Source: Megamerina dolium (taxonomy: Eukaryota; Arthropoda; Insecta; Diptera; Megamerinidae). Taken from it: DNA of 64,000 nucleotides. The notes under the pieces are model-generated. The model saw only the letters and a program-made list of their open reading frames with translations. It searched no databases and was not told the DNA's origin. The translations under genes were made by a program, and so were the position numbers. Positions 11,873 through 23,880 of this stretch are shown here, piece after piece. The number at the start of each line of letters is the position of its first letter. Within the stretch, counting starts at the first letter, position 1. Location: positions 31,541,335 through 31,605,334 of the forward strand of contig OY978528.1 in assembly GCA_963854835.1 (NCBI GenBank). The letters are read 5' to 3'.

Positions 11873-13547
11873 CTATATGACATGTATGTATGTGATTATA
11901 TGGATAAGAGAGGAAGAGAAAGAGTAAGGAAATTGAAATAATTAATTAGTATTACTCAGTTTTGTAAGTGAAGTGAAGAATCACAAGTAGATGAGATAAA
12001 ATCACAAAATGGCCTTTAGTAAGATAAATTCTGTCTTTGTTAAATACAAAAGTTACCCCAAAAACCGTTTAATCATTTTTATGTATAATATCACAATTTT
12101 ATGCATGCATATGAATTGCTAAATATTCACACATGTGAGCAGGCGTTGAAAATTTCATTCTCATTAAGAGCCTTCAAAAGCAGACATATGTATGAATAGG
12201 TATGTGTATATTTGAATAAACTTATGAATTTTCCACTTTGTAGTGTCAAGATACACACATAAACACATAAGCACATATCCTAATAATATTGCAATAATTA
12301 AAAACCCCAACAATAAAATCTGGCAAGACTTAACTTGGCAAGAACGTAAGTAAACATACACACGCACACATCTGTTTCTGTATACAGATATGTATTGTAT
12401 ATACAGGAGCATATGCTTTATGTAGAAAGTTGACACAAATGCTTCTGGCGGAAACGCACACCTTAAAAGGCGTCTTTGTATGCGGAAAAGTTTTACAAAG
12501 CTTTTGATTATATATATTTTCTAATTAAACACCCGAAGAAAAACAACAAAAACATATATAGTCGTACACACATATAATACTTGTGAACTTGTGTGTCGCT
12601 ATGGCGGTATGCATGTGATTGTGGAGGAGAATACTGCTTTCGGTTATGATTTTAATTCGATTAGACAGAAACAATTAACGTATTAACGCCTCTTTAAAGC
12701 CGTCATCATATACGAGTATGTATGTAACGTATATGTAGTACGGTATATTAGGCTACGCACTGTGTCTGCTTGTGTTTTTGTGTGTGCTTTTCTGCATTTT
12801 ACGTATAGTTAGTTGTGCGAAAATATTTTCCACTACGTTTCATCTTTTGTTTGTTTCATTAACACTTGCACACAATTGGGCCTTTATACGTTCATGCATA
12901 CAATATGTTTAGTTTCACAACGTTCTATATGTAAATTTGCGAATCCTTGGATATGTAATATATATATTTATACACACACATATGTAAATGTGTGTTTATG
13001 TATTCACTACTATCAGCTATTACAATATTTTGTTGCCACAGATGTTTGCTAATGAGAAAATGAATTAAGTCATAATTGTATTTTTGTAACAACAATGGCG
13101 TTTGCTTTTGTGATTTTTGCGCTTCGTTTACTTGCGAATATAATTTTGAATAAATGTGCAAAAGCTAATATAAATGGTATTACAGAATTTTACATTTTTT
13201 TTGGATCCGGGTTCACTTGAGGTTATTCTTGTGAAATTTTTTCCCCCAAGACAATTAATATGTTCACTAATTTGAACCATCACGCATACTTCCAGAGAGA
13301 AGTAGCATTTAATTTTGGTTTATAGAAATGATCCTATAAGAATTATATCAAAAATCAGGAATTTTAAATTATACAATCAAATACTCTTAATATCGAATTT
13401 TTGAGGGGTCGATATAATTTTTCTAAATATAACGCAAATTGCTCAGAGATGTTTAATAATGTGCGTGTATGATTTATTGAAAATTTTCAAAAAAGTTACT
13501 TTAGCATATATCCAACTTATAGCCATAATCCTTTAATTGTATGGTAT
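11873..13547. other. Dbx: Dbx intron 1, 3' part without mobile elements
   Basis: AT-rich intronic sequence of about 1.7 kb adjoining exon 2, with scattered ACATA/CATATG motifs. No mobile element or other gene was recognised. This is the longest TE-free part of intron 1. Confidence 0.5.
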
Positions 13548-14459
13548 TTGTACCGGCTGATTTTTTAAGAACCTTTGGATTTGATTTAAAAAAACAGTAC
13601 ATAAAATTTAGAGAAATGGATGAAATCTTTATTTAAGTCGATAGAACGATCTATATAATTTAATATTTAAAGATGATTTCATGTAAATGTTGACCGTGGC
13701 TGCGCCTCAAATGGTTCATGCGCTGGGTCCAATTTTGGCATACTCTCTCCAGCATATCGGCCGGTATATCACGAATAATTTCTTCAATATTGGCTTCCAA
13801 CCGTTGCGGGCATGTCGCTATAGATATGAGCCTTAAAATAGTCCCACACAAAATAATCTAAAGGCGGTAATTGACCGGCCCCAAACGTCAATTAAACTGT
13901 TCACCTAATCCGCCTCTCAATTGGGCCATTGTTTCGCGTTCTGTGTGGCATGTGGCGCCGTCTTGTGAAAAACATATGTCAACCAAGTCCAGCTCTTCCA
14001 TTTTGGGCAAAACAGATTTGTAATCATCGCACGGTAGCGCTCACAATTCACAGTAACGTTTCTGCCTTCGTCGTCTTTGAAAAAGTACGGTCCAATAATG
14101 CCATTGGCCCATAATCCAGACCAGACAGTGCATTGTTTGGAATGCATTGGCAGTTCTTGCAATACTTTTGGCTGCTCTTCACATCAAACACGGCAAATTT
14201 GGTTGTTCACAAATCCATTCAACCAGAAATGAGATTCGGTGCTGAACACAAGAAAGTGCACGATACACTTTCTTAACCGAGCATGAATTTTGATAATAAA
14301 ATTTAATAATCTGCAAGCGTTCTTCATTTCTTAGTCAATTCATGGTTAAATTATAGACCAAACTGAACATGTATGATAGTATCATGTTACACGAAAATAG
14401 CTGGGCTGCCAAAAACAGTGTTGCCAAAAAGAAACTTGCTAAAAAATCACCCTGTACAA
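13548..14459 (-). mobile_element. DD41D/VS-like element remnant with both TIRs
   Basis: The ends are TTGTACCGGCTGATTTTTTA on the left and TTGTACAGGGTGATTTTTTA on the right (reverse complement), next to TA. On the minus strand the transposase is readable in pieces: STESHFWLNGFVNNQICRV, QELPMHSKQCTVWSGLWANG, IIGPYFFKDDEGRNVTVNCE, TAPHATQNA and a C terminus NWTQRMNHLRRSHGQHLHEI. The whole N-terminal DNA-binding half is deleted and the core is frameshifted. It is related to, but clearly a different family from, the two elements at 23881 and 32142. Length is 912 bp against about 1.3 kb expected. Confidence 0.8.
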
Positions 14460-14700
14460 TATATTGGATAAAGTAAGTGGTCATGTTTTCATAATTTCAA
14501 TTCTAAAGAAAACGCGAATTTTTGGAGGATTTTGAAATATTATTTTATAAAAGCTTTGAATTGAATTATATTTAGTGAATTTTTAATCCTTTCATGCTTT
14601 TTGGTTAATATATTTTTCAATTTCTCAAATTCTAACAGACTTTCCAAAAAGCATTATTAAATATTTTTCTTCAAATGTATAGTATACCTAAGAGATAGAG

Positions 14701-16380
14701 ATGAGTGAAAACTTGAAAGTTCTTCAAGAAGATCAAGCACCTGAGTGGCGGTTTAAATTTCGGAGCCTCTTCCTGTCGTGGCAAAAATGGGAATCTGGTT
14801 ACAGCTGTCCAGACTTCACTGAGCTTATGAAGGGAAAAATTCTTCACGTTATTGAAAACCGAGGATTTGAACAATTTCGTCACTCGCTAATCACGGATGA
14901 TGGTGATGTTCGACCACCCGATGATGACGAGGTCAGAAATTCTAAAGGTTTTTAGACTAAAAAACAACAAAGCTGCAGGTGCTGATGGCCTGCTTGCCGA
15001 GTTGCTTAAGGGGGTTCTACCTTGTGGCTTCATTTTTGACACTGTTTTTTGAATATCAGTTATAGGAAAACTAAAAACGCAATCGAGGTGCGGTTTGTTG
15101 CATTCAACTTGTTTATTTAAATACATTTAACACTAATTTCAGAACAGGCAACTTTAAAAAAAAAATTTTTTTTTTTTTAATGTTTTCGGGGTTAAAAACA
15201 TCTGTAAAAATTGTTTAAATAAAAAAAATCTAAAAAGTATCTGTCAGACGATATCCACATGTTTTTCACAAATTTTGATATATAATTTCAATCAATCAAT
15301 CAATTAGTTTTCGAGATATCATGTCAACCAGTTACAAAAACGCAACTTTTGGGAAATCGCATTTAAAGATATTCATGTATATAACAAGCGGGATGTTTCC
15401 GACGTTAAATTTTCTTTCAAACTGAATGGACCGAAAAATTTATCATGCATAACAGAGATTACATAGATACAGATACATCAGGTATTCGATAGAACGTTAG
15501 ATAACTTTAGAAAAACGCGATGGGCCAGCTTTTAGGTGGTCGCGAAGAGCGCTGCGATAAGAGCACGCGTAACTGTCTTCGACGGCTCGGAAAAACTCGA
15601 AATAATAAGATTTCAGTAATATCCTTTTAAGGGTATATTCCTAACACCTTCTGGGTTGGAAAATTGAAAAAAAAAAATCGAATTTTTTGAACCAACAAGA
15701 TAGAAGACCCCCTTAACAACGAATGCGATGAGCTGCTCACTAGCATGCATCAATGACTGGGTTCGGTATTTCTGTGGAGCTCATTTGTCTTTGCAGAATG
15801 ACACTGCATAGCTCCCGTTGTGCAGTGATATTTGGGAAGGAACTCCCCCCGCTGTTTAATATCGAATGGGGTTTTAGACAAGATGATTCGTTATCGTGCT
15901 ACTTCTTCAACCTTATTAAAGATAAAGTAAGACGACTTGCAGATCTACGACAAAATGGCACTATCTTCAACAAGAGCTGCGACGTATGTACTTAGTGTTA
16001 ACATACAAAGAGTCCCTATGTCTGACGTCAGCGTGGAGATATTGCAAAGGATCACTCTTGCTACTTTAAGCTAAGTAAGCAATTGAGAAGTCGAACCCTC
16101 TCTCCAGAAACAAAAGTCACATCTTTCACCATGCCTCTCTTTACATATAGCGCCGAAGCTTGGACAATTTCCACCTCAGATGAGAGAATACTTGGAGTTT
16201 TCGAGAGGAAGATCCTACGCAAGATCTTTGGACCTATTTGCGTTGGCAGCAAGTATCGAATACGGTACAACAATGAGCTGTACGAGCAGCATGCCGACAC
16301 TGACATAGTCAAGGGCTGCGCTGCATCATTTTTAGATGAAAATGTCGGAAAAGTGATGGTCTTAGCAAGAGCTTAGAGGT
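14701..16380 (+). mobile_element. RTE-like LINE remnant, interrupted
   Basis: The left piece reads FTELMKGKILHVIENRG, then ITDDGDVRPPDDDEVRN and a frameshifted KAAGADGLPAELL, the region just upstream of the reverse transcriptase. Right of the inserted element at 15010-15712 it continues NECDELLTSMHQ, then LCRMTLHSSRCAVIFGKEL, WGFRQDDSLSCYFFNLI (RT) and, after a large deletion, GVFERKILRKIFGPICVGSK. The YADD active site is not recoverable. Stops and frameshifts are numerous. It lies in Dbx intron 1, opposite to the host gene. Confidence 0.82.
15010..15712. mobile_element. Non-autonomous TTAA-flanked element (piggyBac-like)
   Basis: A 703-bp insert flanked by TTAA at 15006-15009 and 15713-15716. 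Its ends are GGGGGTTCTACCTTGTGG and, in reverse complement, GGGGGTCTTCTATCTTGTTG, an imperfect inverted repeat. Removing the insert and one TTAA restores the LINE reading AELLN-NECDELL. TTAA duplication is characteristic of piggyBac transposition. No transposase is encoded inside. Confidence 0.75.
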
Positions 16381-17822
16381 CATTTATTCATTCATTTTTT
16401 AATGAGTCATCAAAATAAATATCAAATTAAACATCAACTCTGTTAATGATGCGCAAATTGATTTTTTACTGCATTTACGTAACTTGTACGTGACGACGGA
16501 ATCACAATGAAATACAACAATTCATTCCTAAGATATTTTCTGTGGGGAATTGTAAAGGATCTAATCCACATAATGGCATCCGTAAGAAATTCTGATTCAA
16601 TTTACGGCAGAACATTGAGCAAGATACATATAAATTGGGAAAACTTAATATTGCAACATATAGAATACTAAAGTAAACACATCAACAGTGATCAACAGTG
16701 AGAAAGGAATACACAATTCGAAGTATATCGAAGAAAGAAGCCAGTTTTGGAGGGGGTAAGATGGCACTTAAAAATTCCATATGAATAATAATAATAAAAA
16801 ACTATACCGATCAAAAACTCAACGGCTTTCTTATCATCTGTTTGATTTTGCTACTGTCTCTCTCTCTATCTCTCTCACTCTTTCACGTTCTTTTCTTCTT
16901 ATAATCTATATAGTGTATTTATATATTCGTCTATTGTTTTCATATATTGTTTTTTAAGCCTCAAAGCAGGAAGGCTGTAAAAACACATCCACTCGGCTAA
17001 TCATGTTTAAATTATTGCTGCATGCCTTTAAAAAATTTATCTTTTAATGAAAACACAAACATACGATTATTTTTTTGCTTCTCATAAGTAACCAAAGTAA
17101 ATGCGCACAACCAGTTTTATGTGTGAACGAATACCAGAGATCTGTAGCACTATTGAGGGTTAAAACGGAAGCACATGCACTATTTTGCGATCACACTTTT
17201 ATTAACATCAGTTATGCATGTATTTGTGGTGCGGGGATTACAAAAGGAGGCGTAACGAATTATCTATCAGTCGTTGTATCGTTTTTTATTCCTGCTACAA
17301 TACCACAATGATTTCATATGTTACAAAGATTTTGTTTTTTATTTCTTCTATGGCCTTTGTACTAGGATATTATTTTTATTGTTATGGTTGGGGGAAAATA
17401 CTACTTAAATTATTGGTAGGCTGGCAGATAGATTAATTGTTATTATTATGCTCTTTTTATTGACCTTTTTATGAACATCTTTTTTCAATGATTTCTATAT
17501 GAATTTTGCACATTTTTCGCATTCTATGTTTAGCCACGTGCTACATTGTTCTGTGCAAAGGTGGAAGAAATTAATCAATAGTCATTGATTATACGTAATG
17601 AATGTATATCATAGATCAGCAATGAGTTTATCAATGATTTTTATCTATAGAAAAGTACTATCCATATATCAAGTTTTTCTTGTGAGAAAAAACCGGCATA
17701 ATTTTAGGCTTGTTTTAGTCGAATACATTCACAATACAAGAAATGTGGGAAAAGTAATATTAAGGAGAAAGAAGCAAGCATTACCGATTGAAGAATTTAA
17801 AATTCTATTTTGTCAACTTCCT
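16381..17822. other. Dbx: Dbx intron 1 sequence, no feature seen
   Basis: AT-rich intronic sequence with a CT/TC run at about 16855-16880. Open frames at 17075-17436 lack any recognisable protein feature. Confidence 0.5.
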
Positions 17823-18998
17823 TAGCTGGAGCGTGTTCTTCCATTCGCTCGACATGACCTAGCCAATGCAGCCGCTGAATTTTAATGCGCTTTACTATGT
17901 CGGTGTCGATATGCAGCTCATACAGCTCATGGTTGTACCTTATTTGATACTCACCACCAACGTAAATAGGTCTAAAGATCTTGCGAACGACTTTTCTCTC
18001 GAAAACTCCAAGTATTCTCTCACCTGAGGTGGAAATTGTTCAAGCTTCGACGCCATATGTAAGGATAGGCGTGATGAGAGACTGAGATAGAGTGTGGTTT
18101 TAGTTTCTCTAGAGACGGCTCAACGGCTGTTAGCAAGAGTGATTCTCCATAATATCTCCAGATTGACGTCATTACTGCTGTTAATGCTGGTTCAAAGATA
18201 GACAAAGTCCTTCACTACTTCAACGGCGTAATTATTAATAGTGACGCGCTGTCCAAGACGCCGGGACTCTTTGTTTGTTGACGCTAGGTACTTCATCTTG
18301 CCCTAGTTCACCGTAAGACCCATTCGACACGCCTTTCCTTCCAACTTTGGGAATGCTGTACTGACTGCTCGCGTTTTCATGACGATTATGTCAATATCAT
18401 CTGTATACGCCAACAGAATGACACTTTTGTTGCCGTAGATCAGTAGCTCTTATTATTTTCTGCATAATAGGATTGAAAAGTTGCATGAGAATGAATCACC
18501 TCGTCTGAAACCCCGTTTGGTGTTAGTTAGCGGGAAGATGTCCTTTCCAATTCTCACTGCACAACGGTAGTTATACAGTATAAATAAAGACGAAGGATCG
18601 TTGTAAGAATACCGAACACAGACATTGTCCTTACTAGATTGTCGAAAACGGCTTTGTAATCAACAAATAGGTGGTGAGTGTCGATCTCATGGCTCTTTTG
18701 CAGAATTTGGAGCAGTGTGAAAATCTGGTCGATGGTAGATTTATCAGATCTGAAGCCACACTGATAAGGTCCAATCAGGTTGCTAAGCATAGGATGGTAG
18801 CCTGGTGAGTAGCTCCTCACCTCCTCACCTGTTATTTTTCAAGCCTAGAAATGGCCTTTCTGACCTCCTCATTGTCTACATCTACATCGTGATGCGTGAT
18901 TGGGGAGTTCGGGAAATCTCCTCCACTGGCGAAATTGTTCGAAGCGTCGACATTCAATTGCGTGGAGAAGTGCTCCCTCCATAAGCTTAACACACTTT
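17823..18998 (-). mobile_element. RTE-like LINE remnant
   Basis: In minus-strand order the pieces are LWREHFSTQLNVDAS and ITHHDVDVDNEEVRKAISRL (pre-RT, 18990-18840), LIGPYQCGFRSDKSTIDQIF and DTHHLFVDYKAVFDNLV (RT, 18780-18640), then YAVEVVKDFVYL, and the C terminus RILGVFERKVVRKIFRPIYV, YNHELYELHIDTDIVKRIKI and QRLHWLGHVERMEEHAPA (17990-17823). Order and spacing are those of the complete protein with internal losses. The frame is broken throughout. It is the same family as 14701-16380 in opposite orientation, and it lies in the sense direction within Dbx intron 1. Confidence 0.85.
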
Positions 18999-19009
18999 AG
19001 CATCTATAA

Positions 19010-19183
19010 CCAAAGGGCTCTTTGGCCGAGCTTCTCTTCCATTATTGTTGTTATTGGGACCTACTAATTTTAGCCGGTTAAGGACGGCAGAACTTTTTGC
19101 GATATGACTTTTTCTGAGCTTTGTCACAGAGTTCTTTTAGAAGCTTTTCATTGGCAAATTGTTACTGCCGGAAGAATTGCCAA
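19010..19183 (-). mobile_element. tRNA-derived SINE, copy B (body fragment)
   Basis: Matches the SINE body from the GAGCCCTTTGG segment to the GGCAATTCTTCC segment, with an internal loss of about 25-30 bp near 19047. The tRNA-like head and the A/T tail are missing. It starts beside the LINE at 17823-18998. Confidence 0.8.
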
Positions 19184-19895
19184 CACTACTCAAAAATCGG
19201 TTTGAACAACTTCAAATTTACTTAGGCAGGTTGAAGCAGGTTGATGATTCCCAAAATACTTTGATTTTATATTCGGTGCCAAAATATCGATTTGTATTTA
19301 AATATCACATCACGCTACCGTTGGCTAAGGCATAACTAAAAGTAACTAAAAATTGCTAAAATTCTAAAATCGAAATATTTTGGAATAAATGTAATATATT
19401 CTAATCGCACCACTGTTTCTATTTTGTATGGGTCGTAGAACACCATACGACTAAGTTCGGTTACATTATATATATTGTCATTATATTAACATTTCTAGTT
19501 GAGTTTTTATAACAGATGTAGTTGACAAACTGTCAAACTGTCAGTTTTAAAAAACGAATTTCAAATGAATCATTCATAACAAATATTGTCGATTGTAAAA
19601 GCAAGTTGCTTTCGGAGATCTTTTAATCCATTGCTATATTTGCTTGGAGAGTGATTCATTAATAAGGTAATAAGCTTGAAATTAAAATTTTTTCGAAAAT
19701 AAATACGTTTTATCGTTGTCCACTGTAGGCTCCAAGGAACCATGGGGGAGCTGCTTCTTCAATTTTGTTGTGTGTTTTAGGTAATTAAGTTGATTCTGAG
19801 TGGTAGAAATCTTGTGTTATAAATGTTGATGTTTTTCTCCTTTCTATTTTATGCCAATTTTACATCAATTGCTAATTCATTCTTATCATTCTTAC
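19184..19895. other. Dbx: Dbx intron 1, 5' end
   Basis: Intronic sequence next to the exon 1 donor. No element or gene was recognised. Confidence 0.5.
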
Positions 19896-20772
19896 CATTT
19901 CGCACTCTAACACCCTCTCGTGTATCGCCCAATATGGCGGAGACACTAAATTTAAGAATCGGTTTTGTATTGCTATCCTTTAGAATGGTGGTCGCCGACG
20001 CAGATACAATTTCTTTGGATGCATGCTCAATTTTTGGCAGTCTATTCGTTGCATCACGTATATCTTTGCTATCATGTTCAGCATCGATATCTACATCATC
20101 CATTTCTGCATCATGATCATGATCATCATCTTCGTCGTCATCACCGTCATCATCATCATTATCATCGTCATCGTCATCAATGTTGTGATTGTGATTATTA
20201 TGATCATTATGATCGTTACAGTCAATGCCAATATCAGCATCCTCGTCGTCATCATCTGGCGCACTGTCCAAACTTTCACGATGCACTTTGCCACAGCATT
20301 TATCACATTTGAAATTATTTTCACAATTAATCAACTCATCGGTTGAGTAATTTTTCTTATTTACAATTTGTATGCAATTTCCACAAATATTACAACACAT
20401 ACTAATACGTTCACCGATCCGTCCACCATCACTAATGCTGTTCACACTATTGGTGCCATTCACACTATCACTAGCTCTACTCTTAACATCACCGGCCGAT
20501 CCATTCATTACACGATTACAGTATTGCTGATCATCGATTGAATTTGAATTGAATGTATCATCATGCGATGAAATCGACGATGAATTACGCGATGACGATA
20601 AGAGCATTTCGTTGCAGGAGTCGCGAAACGAACCGTCGCGTTTCAGATCACAATTTAAATTCGAATCTTGTGAGTCTTCCGTATCGGAGAGGATTGCCTC
20701 TACAAGACTAGCAGGATTTGTGCTGGTTGTCTTTACATTTAAGATGTTGTCAACTAAAAATATTGTTGACAT
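19896..20772 (-). CDS. Dbx: Dbx exon 1 (N-terminal repression motifs, acidic tract)
   Basis: Translation from ATG 20772-20770 (context GGCCATGT) gives MSTIFLVDNILNVK. Residues 5-11 (FLVDNIL) fit the eh1 Groucho-binding pattern F-x-I/V-x-x-I-L, and residues 275-281 (FSVSAIL, in KPILKFSVSAILG) fit again. The second corresponds to the FLKFGVNAIL segment of vertebrate DBX1 as I recall it. Residues 126-160 hold a cysteine cluster (CC, C, C, then C, C, CC), and about 171-236 are almost all Asp/Glu/His/Asn. The exon ends N292 plus one base at donor AAATG|GTAAGA (19896/19895), phase 1, which matches exon 2. The same open frame continues 15 codons past the donor. A further in-frame ATG at 20829 exists, but the eh1-proximal Met is the better start because it matches the family N terminus. 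Role inferred: Groucho-dependent transcriptional repression in the nucleus. Confidence 0.82.
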
Positions 20773-22100
20773 GGCCGCCTCATGGATGCAATGGAGCTGT
20801 GTGTTCATAAAAAATTGTGCCGTGCACACAGCCTCAACTGTAACTAATCTATATTATGAATATATTATTTTTCTTGCAACATCCCCTACAAATATATACG
20901 CTAGCTTATTTGGATCTGAATATACGGATGTGAATATTAAAATAACATGTATTCGCGACAAGGACTAAAATATAACTGAAAATTCTACATTCTGTTCTGT
21001 CAATGAGTTACCGTGGAATGTTATGATAGCAATAATAATAATGACGATGATGATGATAATGATGATGATGATGATGAAGTTAGTCTGAAAATGAGAACGA
21101 GGACAACTGTATAGCACATTGCGAATTTGTTATGCTCAAAATAAGGGATGCTCAGCGGTGGTTGGTCTATTACTCTTGCCTCCTGTATGTATGTATATGA
21201 TTGTAACAGCACGTGATGGTTATTATTGCTGCATATGTATAGTTACACTCATATATAGGAGTGTATTACATGCATGTCTATATATGTAAAATGATTATGT
21301 ATTTTGATTTGTTTTTATTGTTTGCTCTTTGAGTGGTAGTTAAGGTAACCTCCATTGTACTATGTTGTTCATAATATTTTTTATTTGATTTTATTTGTGT
21401 GAAAACAATAAAAATTTAATTTTCTTGTTATTTGAAGCAAGGAATCAATTTTATTTGTGCATGAGGCAGAGAGGCAGAGACAACGGGAGTGAGCGAGAGA
21501 AAGCTTTTGTGATGGTGGAAGTAAATGAGTGATCATTTATGATAAAGTTTTCCATTTATTACATTATTATTATCGTTGCAATTATTATTATGGTTATTGT
21601 TATCCTTTTTCCAATAGAAACTCATGAAATAAATGCTGGAAAGTATATCTGGTATTATGGAAAAATAAAAGAAATTATAATATTAATAATACTAAATAAA
21701 TTAAATGAGATTTATTCGACCCTCATGCATGTATACATTTTTTCATTATATATATCTGCATAGCTAAAAATTAATGCTAATTTTAGTTTCTCTAGTGATA
21801 TTCTACATACACTTGGATACAATCACATATTCATATACATATATGTAGATGAATATAAGCAAATCTAAATTATGTGCTAAAAGTCATCAGAGCATGAACA
21901 TGAACATTATTAACTTTTATTATCGCCACAAATTAGTTGTCAGTATATATATATGTACACACATTGATATGGAAAACATCAAATACATATAAGATGTCTT
22001 ATTTACTCAACAGTCAGCTAGACAACAACTACTAAGAATACTCTTCATTCATTCGTATAATTACATGAAATGTGTCCTGTATATACTTGTAAAAATATTT

Positions 22101-22124
22101 GTGAGTGTGTGTGTGTGTGTGTGT
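22101..22124. repeat. (GT)n microsatellite
   Basis: A run of GT dinucleotides, with a TA-poor flank. Confidence 0.95.
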
Positions 22125-22303
22125 AGTGGTAAATAAATGGCAGAATAGGAAGTCATTATATGAACATGTATGCGTTTAGAATGTGTATACTTATGTATAA
22201 TAAGTATGTTCTTTTTGGCATTTATTTTTATTTCCTTCATTGTTCTTTATATACAAATTCATACACATACATATGCATAGTTACCAAGAAGTGTGTATGC
22301 TAC

Positions 22304-22334
22304 GCACGCACACACACACACACACACACACACA
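22304..22334. repeat. (CA)n microsatellite
   Basis: About 14 CA units following ACGCACG. Thr-His repeats in overlapping frames are artefacts. Confidence 0.95.
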
Positions 22335-23880
22335 GATCAAACAAACATATCTATACTATACTCATTGTGTGGTAAGAGCAAGCAACCCTTATCGTTCGTT
22401 TACCCACACATCGTTTGATATTCGACAACGAAAAGTGCAAGTGGTTGCTTTTATGCTCACAACAACTCAAGTTGGGCGTGGCTATGAGTGCACACACACA
22501 TTCATTGCTGCCGTCAACAATACCAAGAATAAGGATAACAATTGTGCTACTCTTATATGGGTATTATTATGGCCATAGTCATAGTCATTATTATTTGTAT
22601 TGATATTAAGTAGTATTGGTTGGGTGAATTTGTTGTTGTTGGTTTTTTAAATATTTTTTTATTATTCATTCAGTTCGTAGGTACTTTTATTCTCTTCACT
22701 TTTCGTTGTTCTATTTCTTTTTTTGTTTTTTTTGTTTTAAGCTTCTGTTCTATTCTACCCTCTTCTTTGTGTTATGCTAAAAGTACGCTATCATTTGTGG
22801 TTTGAGCTTTATGCTGCTGATGCTATTTTTATATAGCGCCATCAGTTACTGTTCATATGTATATAAAAACGGAAAAAGGATGAAACCCATTTAAGACACT
22901 TATCAGTTTGTATTGAAAGAATTGTATGTAATACAATATATATGTAGATATCAAGTTGGATTAATCTAAAATGATGGAGTACGTGTGCGTGTGTAAATAT
23001 CAATGGTATCAACATTCATACATACTCATTATTATACGTATATGTATATGTATGTATGTTTGATAGAAACAAGCTCATATAAGCCTATAAATATGTGATA
23101 ATCATGATTAAAATTTGCCATCATCTCATCTTTTACACAAAATCAATTTATGCAAAGGTTCTCTTATGTACGCGTACTTATGTCCTTGCTTTGTCATTTT
23201 GATATTCTATTGTTTGAGCGCAATATATGGCATTTTGATATTTAGGTCTTTATTAAAACGGTTAATTTTATGCCAATGTACATATGAACACATACTTTAT
23301 ATGAATATATTTTTGATAAATATATTCGATTTTCCTCATGAAGGTGGATTATATTGAATGTGGTAGAAAATATATACCGAATTAAGTGTATGACAGTAAT
23401 TAATTTTGCAACTGAAAAAATGTAGAGTAATAAGGACTCATTTATATGCACATAGATGGAGCATCGTTTCAGGCAGTTCTACTGCGTTCATCATTGATCA
23501 TTTACTTATTTTTCTCTAGCGATCCCACCTAAGGATCGTTGTAGTGTGAAAATGATTGCAATACCTCAGCTAGTGTTTGGTGATGCAATAATTTCCGAGC
23601 AAACTGTTTATATAATCACGATCTAAGTCATGAATATCCACCACATCCAGACATCTTCAAAAACAAATAAAATTAGCGAATCCCATTAATCAGCATAAGT
23701 TCAGTCATTTGATTATTTTTCCCTCTATTTATTTGTAGAAATTTTTAAAAACAAAAATAACCATGCTATGAAAAACCTTCAAACTTCATTTTGCAGATAT
23801 TGTATTTCATTGAAATCTTGACAACACTGACCTTCGGCATTAGATTCGTTCAGTGGACTCAGTAAAAAGTATTTTAAATA

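Larger units (their letters stand above)
20773..23880. other. Upstream flank of Dbx; microsatellites only
   Basis: This 3.1 kb should contain the Dbx 5' UTR and promoter on the minus strand, but no element could be fixed by eye. It has a GAT/GATGAT run at about 21037-21079, a GT run at 22101-22124 and a CA run at 22304-22334. No other gene or transposon was recognised. Confidence 0.5.

Noticed and set aside
19965..20346. His-rich and Ile-rich plus-strand frames opposite Dbx exon 1
   Set aside because: Shadows of the GAT/GAC acidic tract.
20870..20910. TATA-like sequence (minus strand GTATATATTTG) about 130 bp upstream of the Dbx start
   Set aside because: TATA-like strings occur everywhere in this AT-rich sequence and no initiator was seen, so I do not call it a promoter.
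22237..22578. Open frame with Thr-His repeats
   Set aside because: Caused by the CA microsatellite; the remainder has no protein signal.
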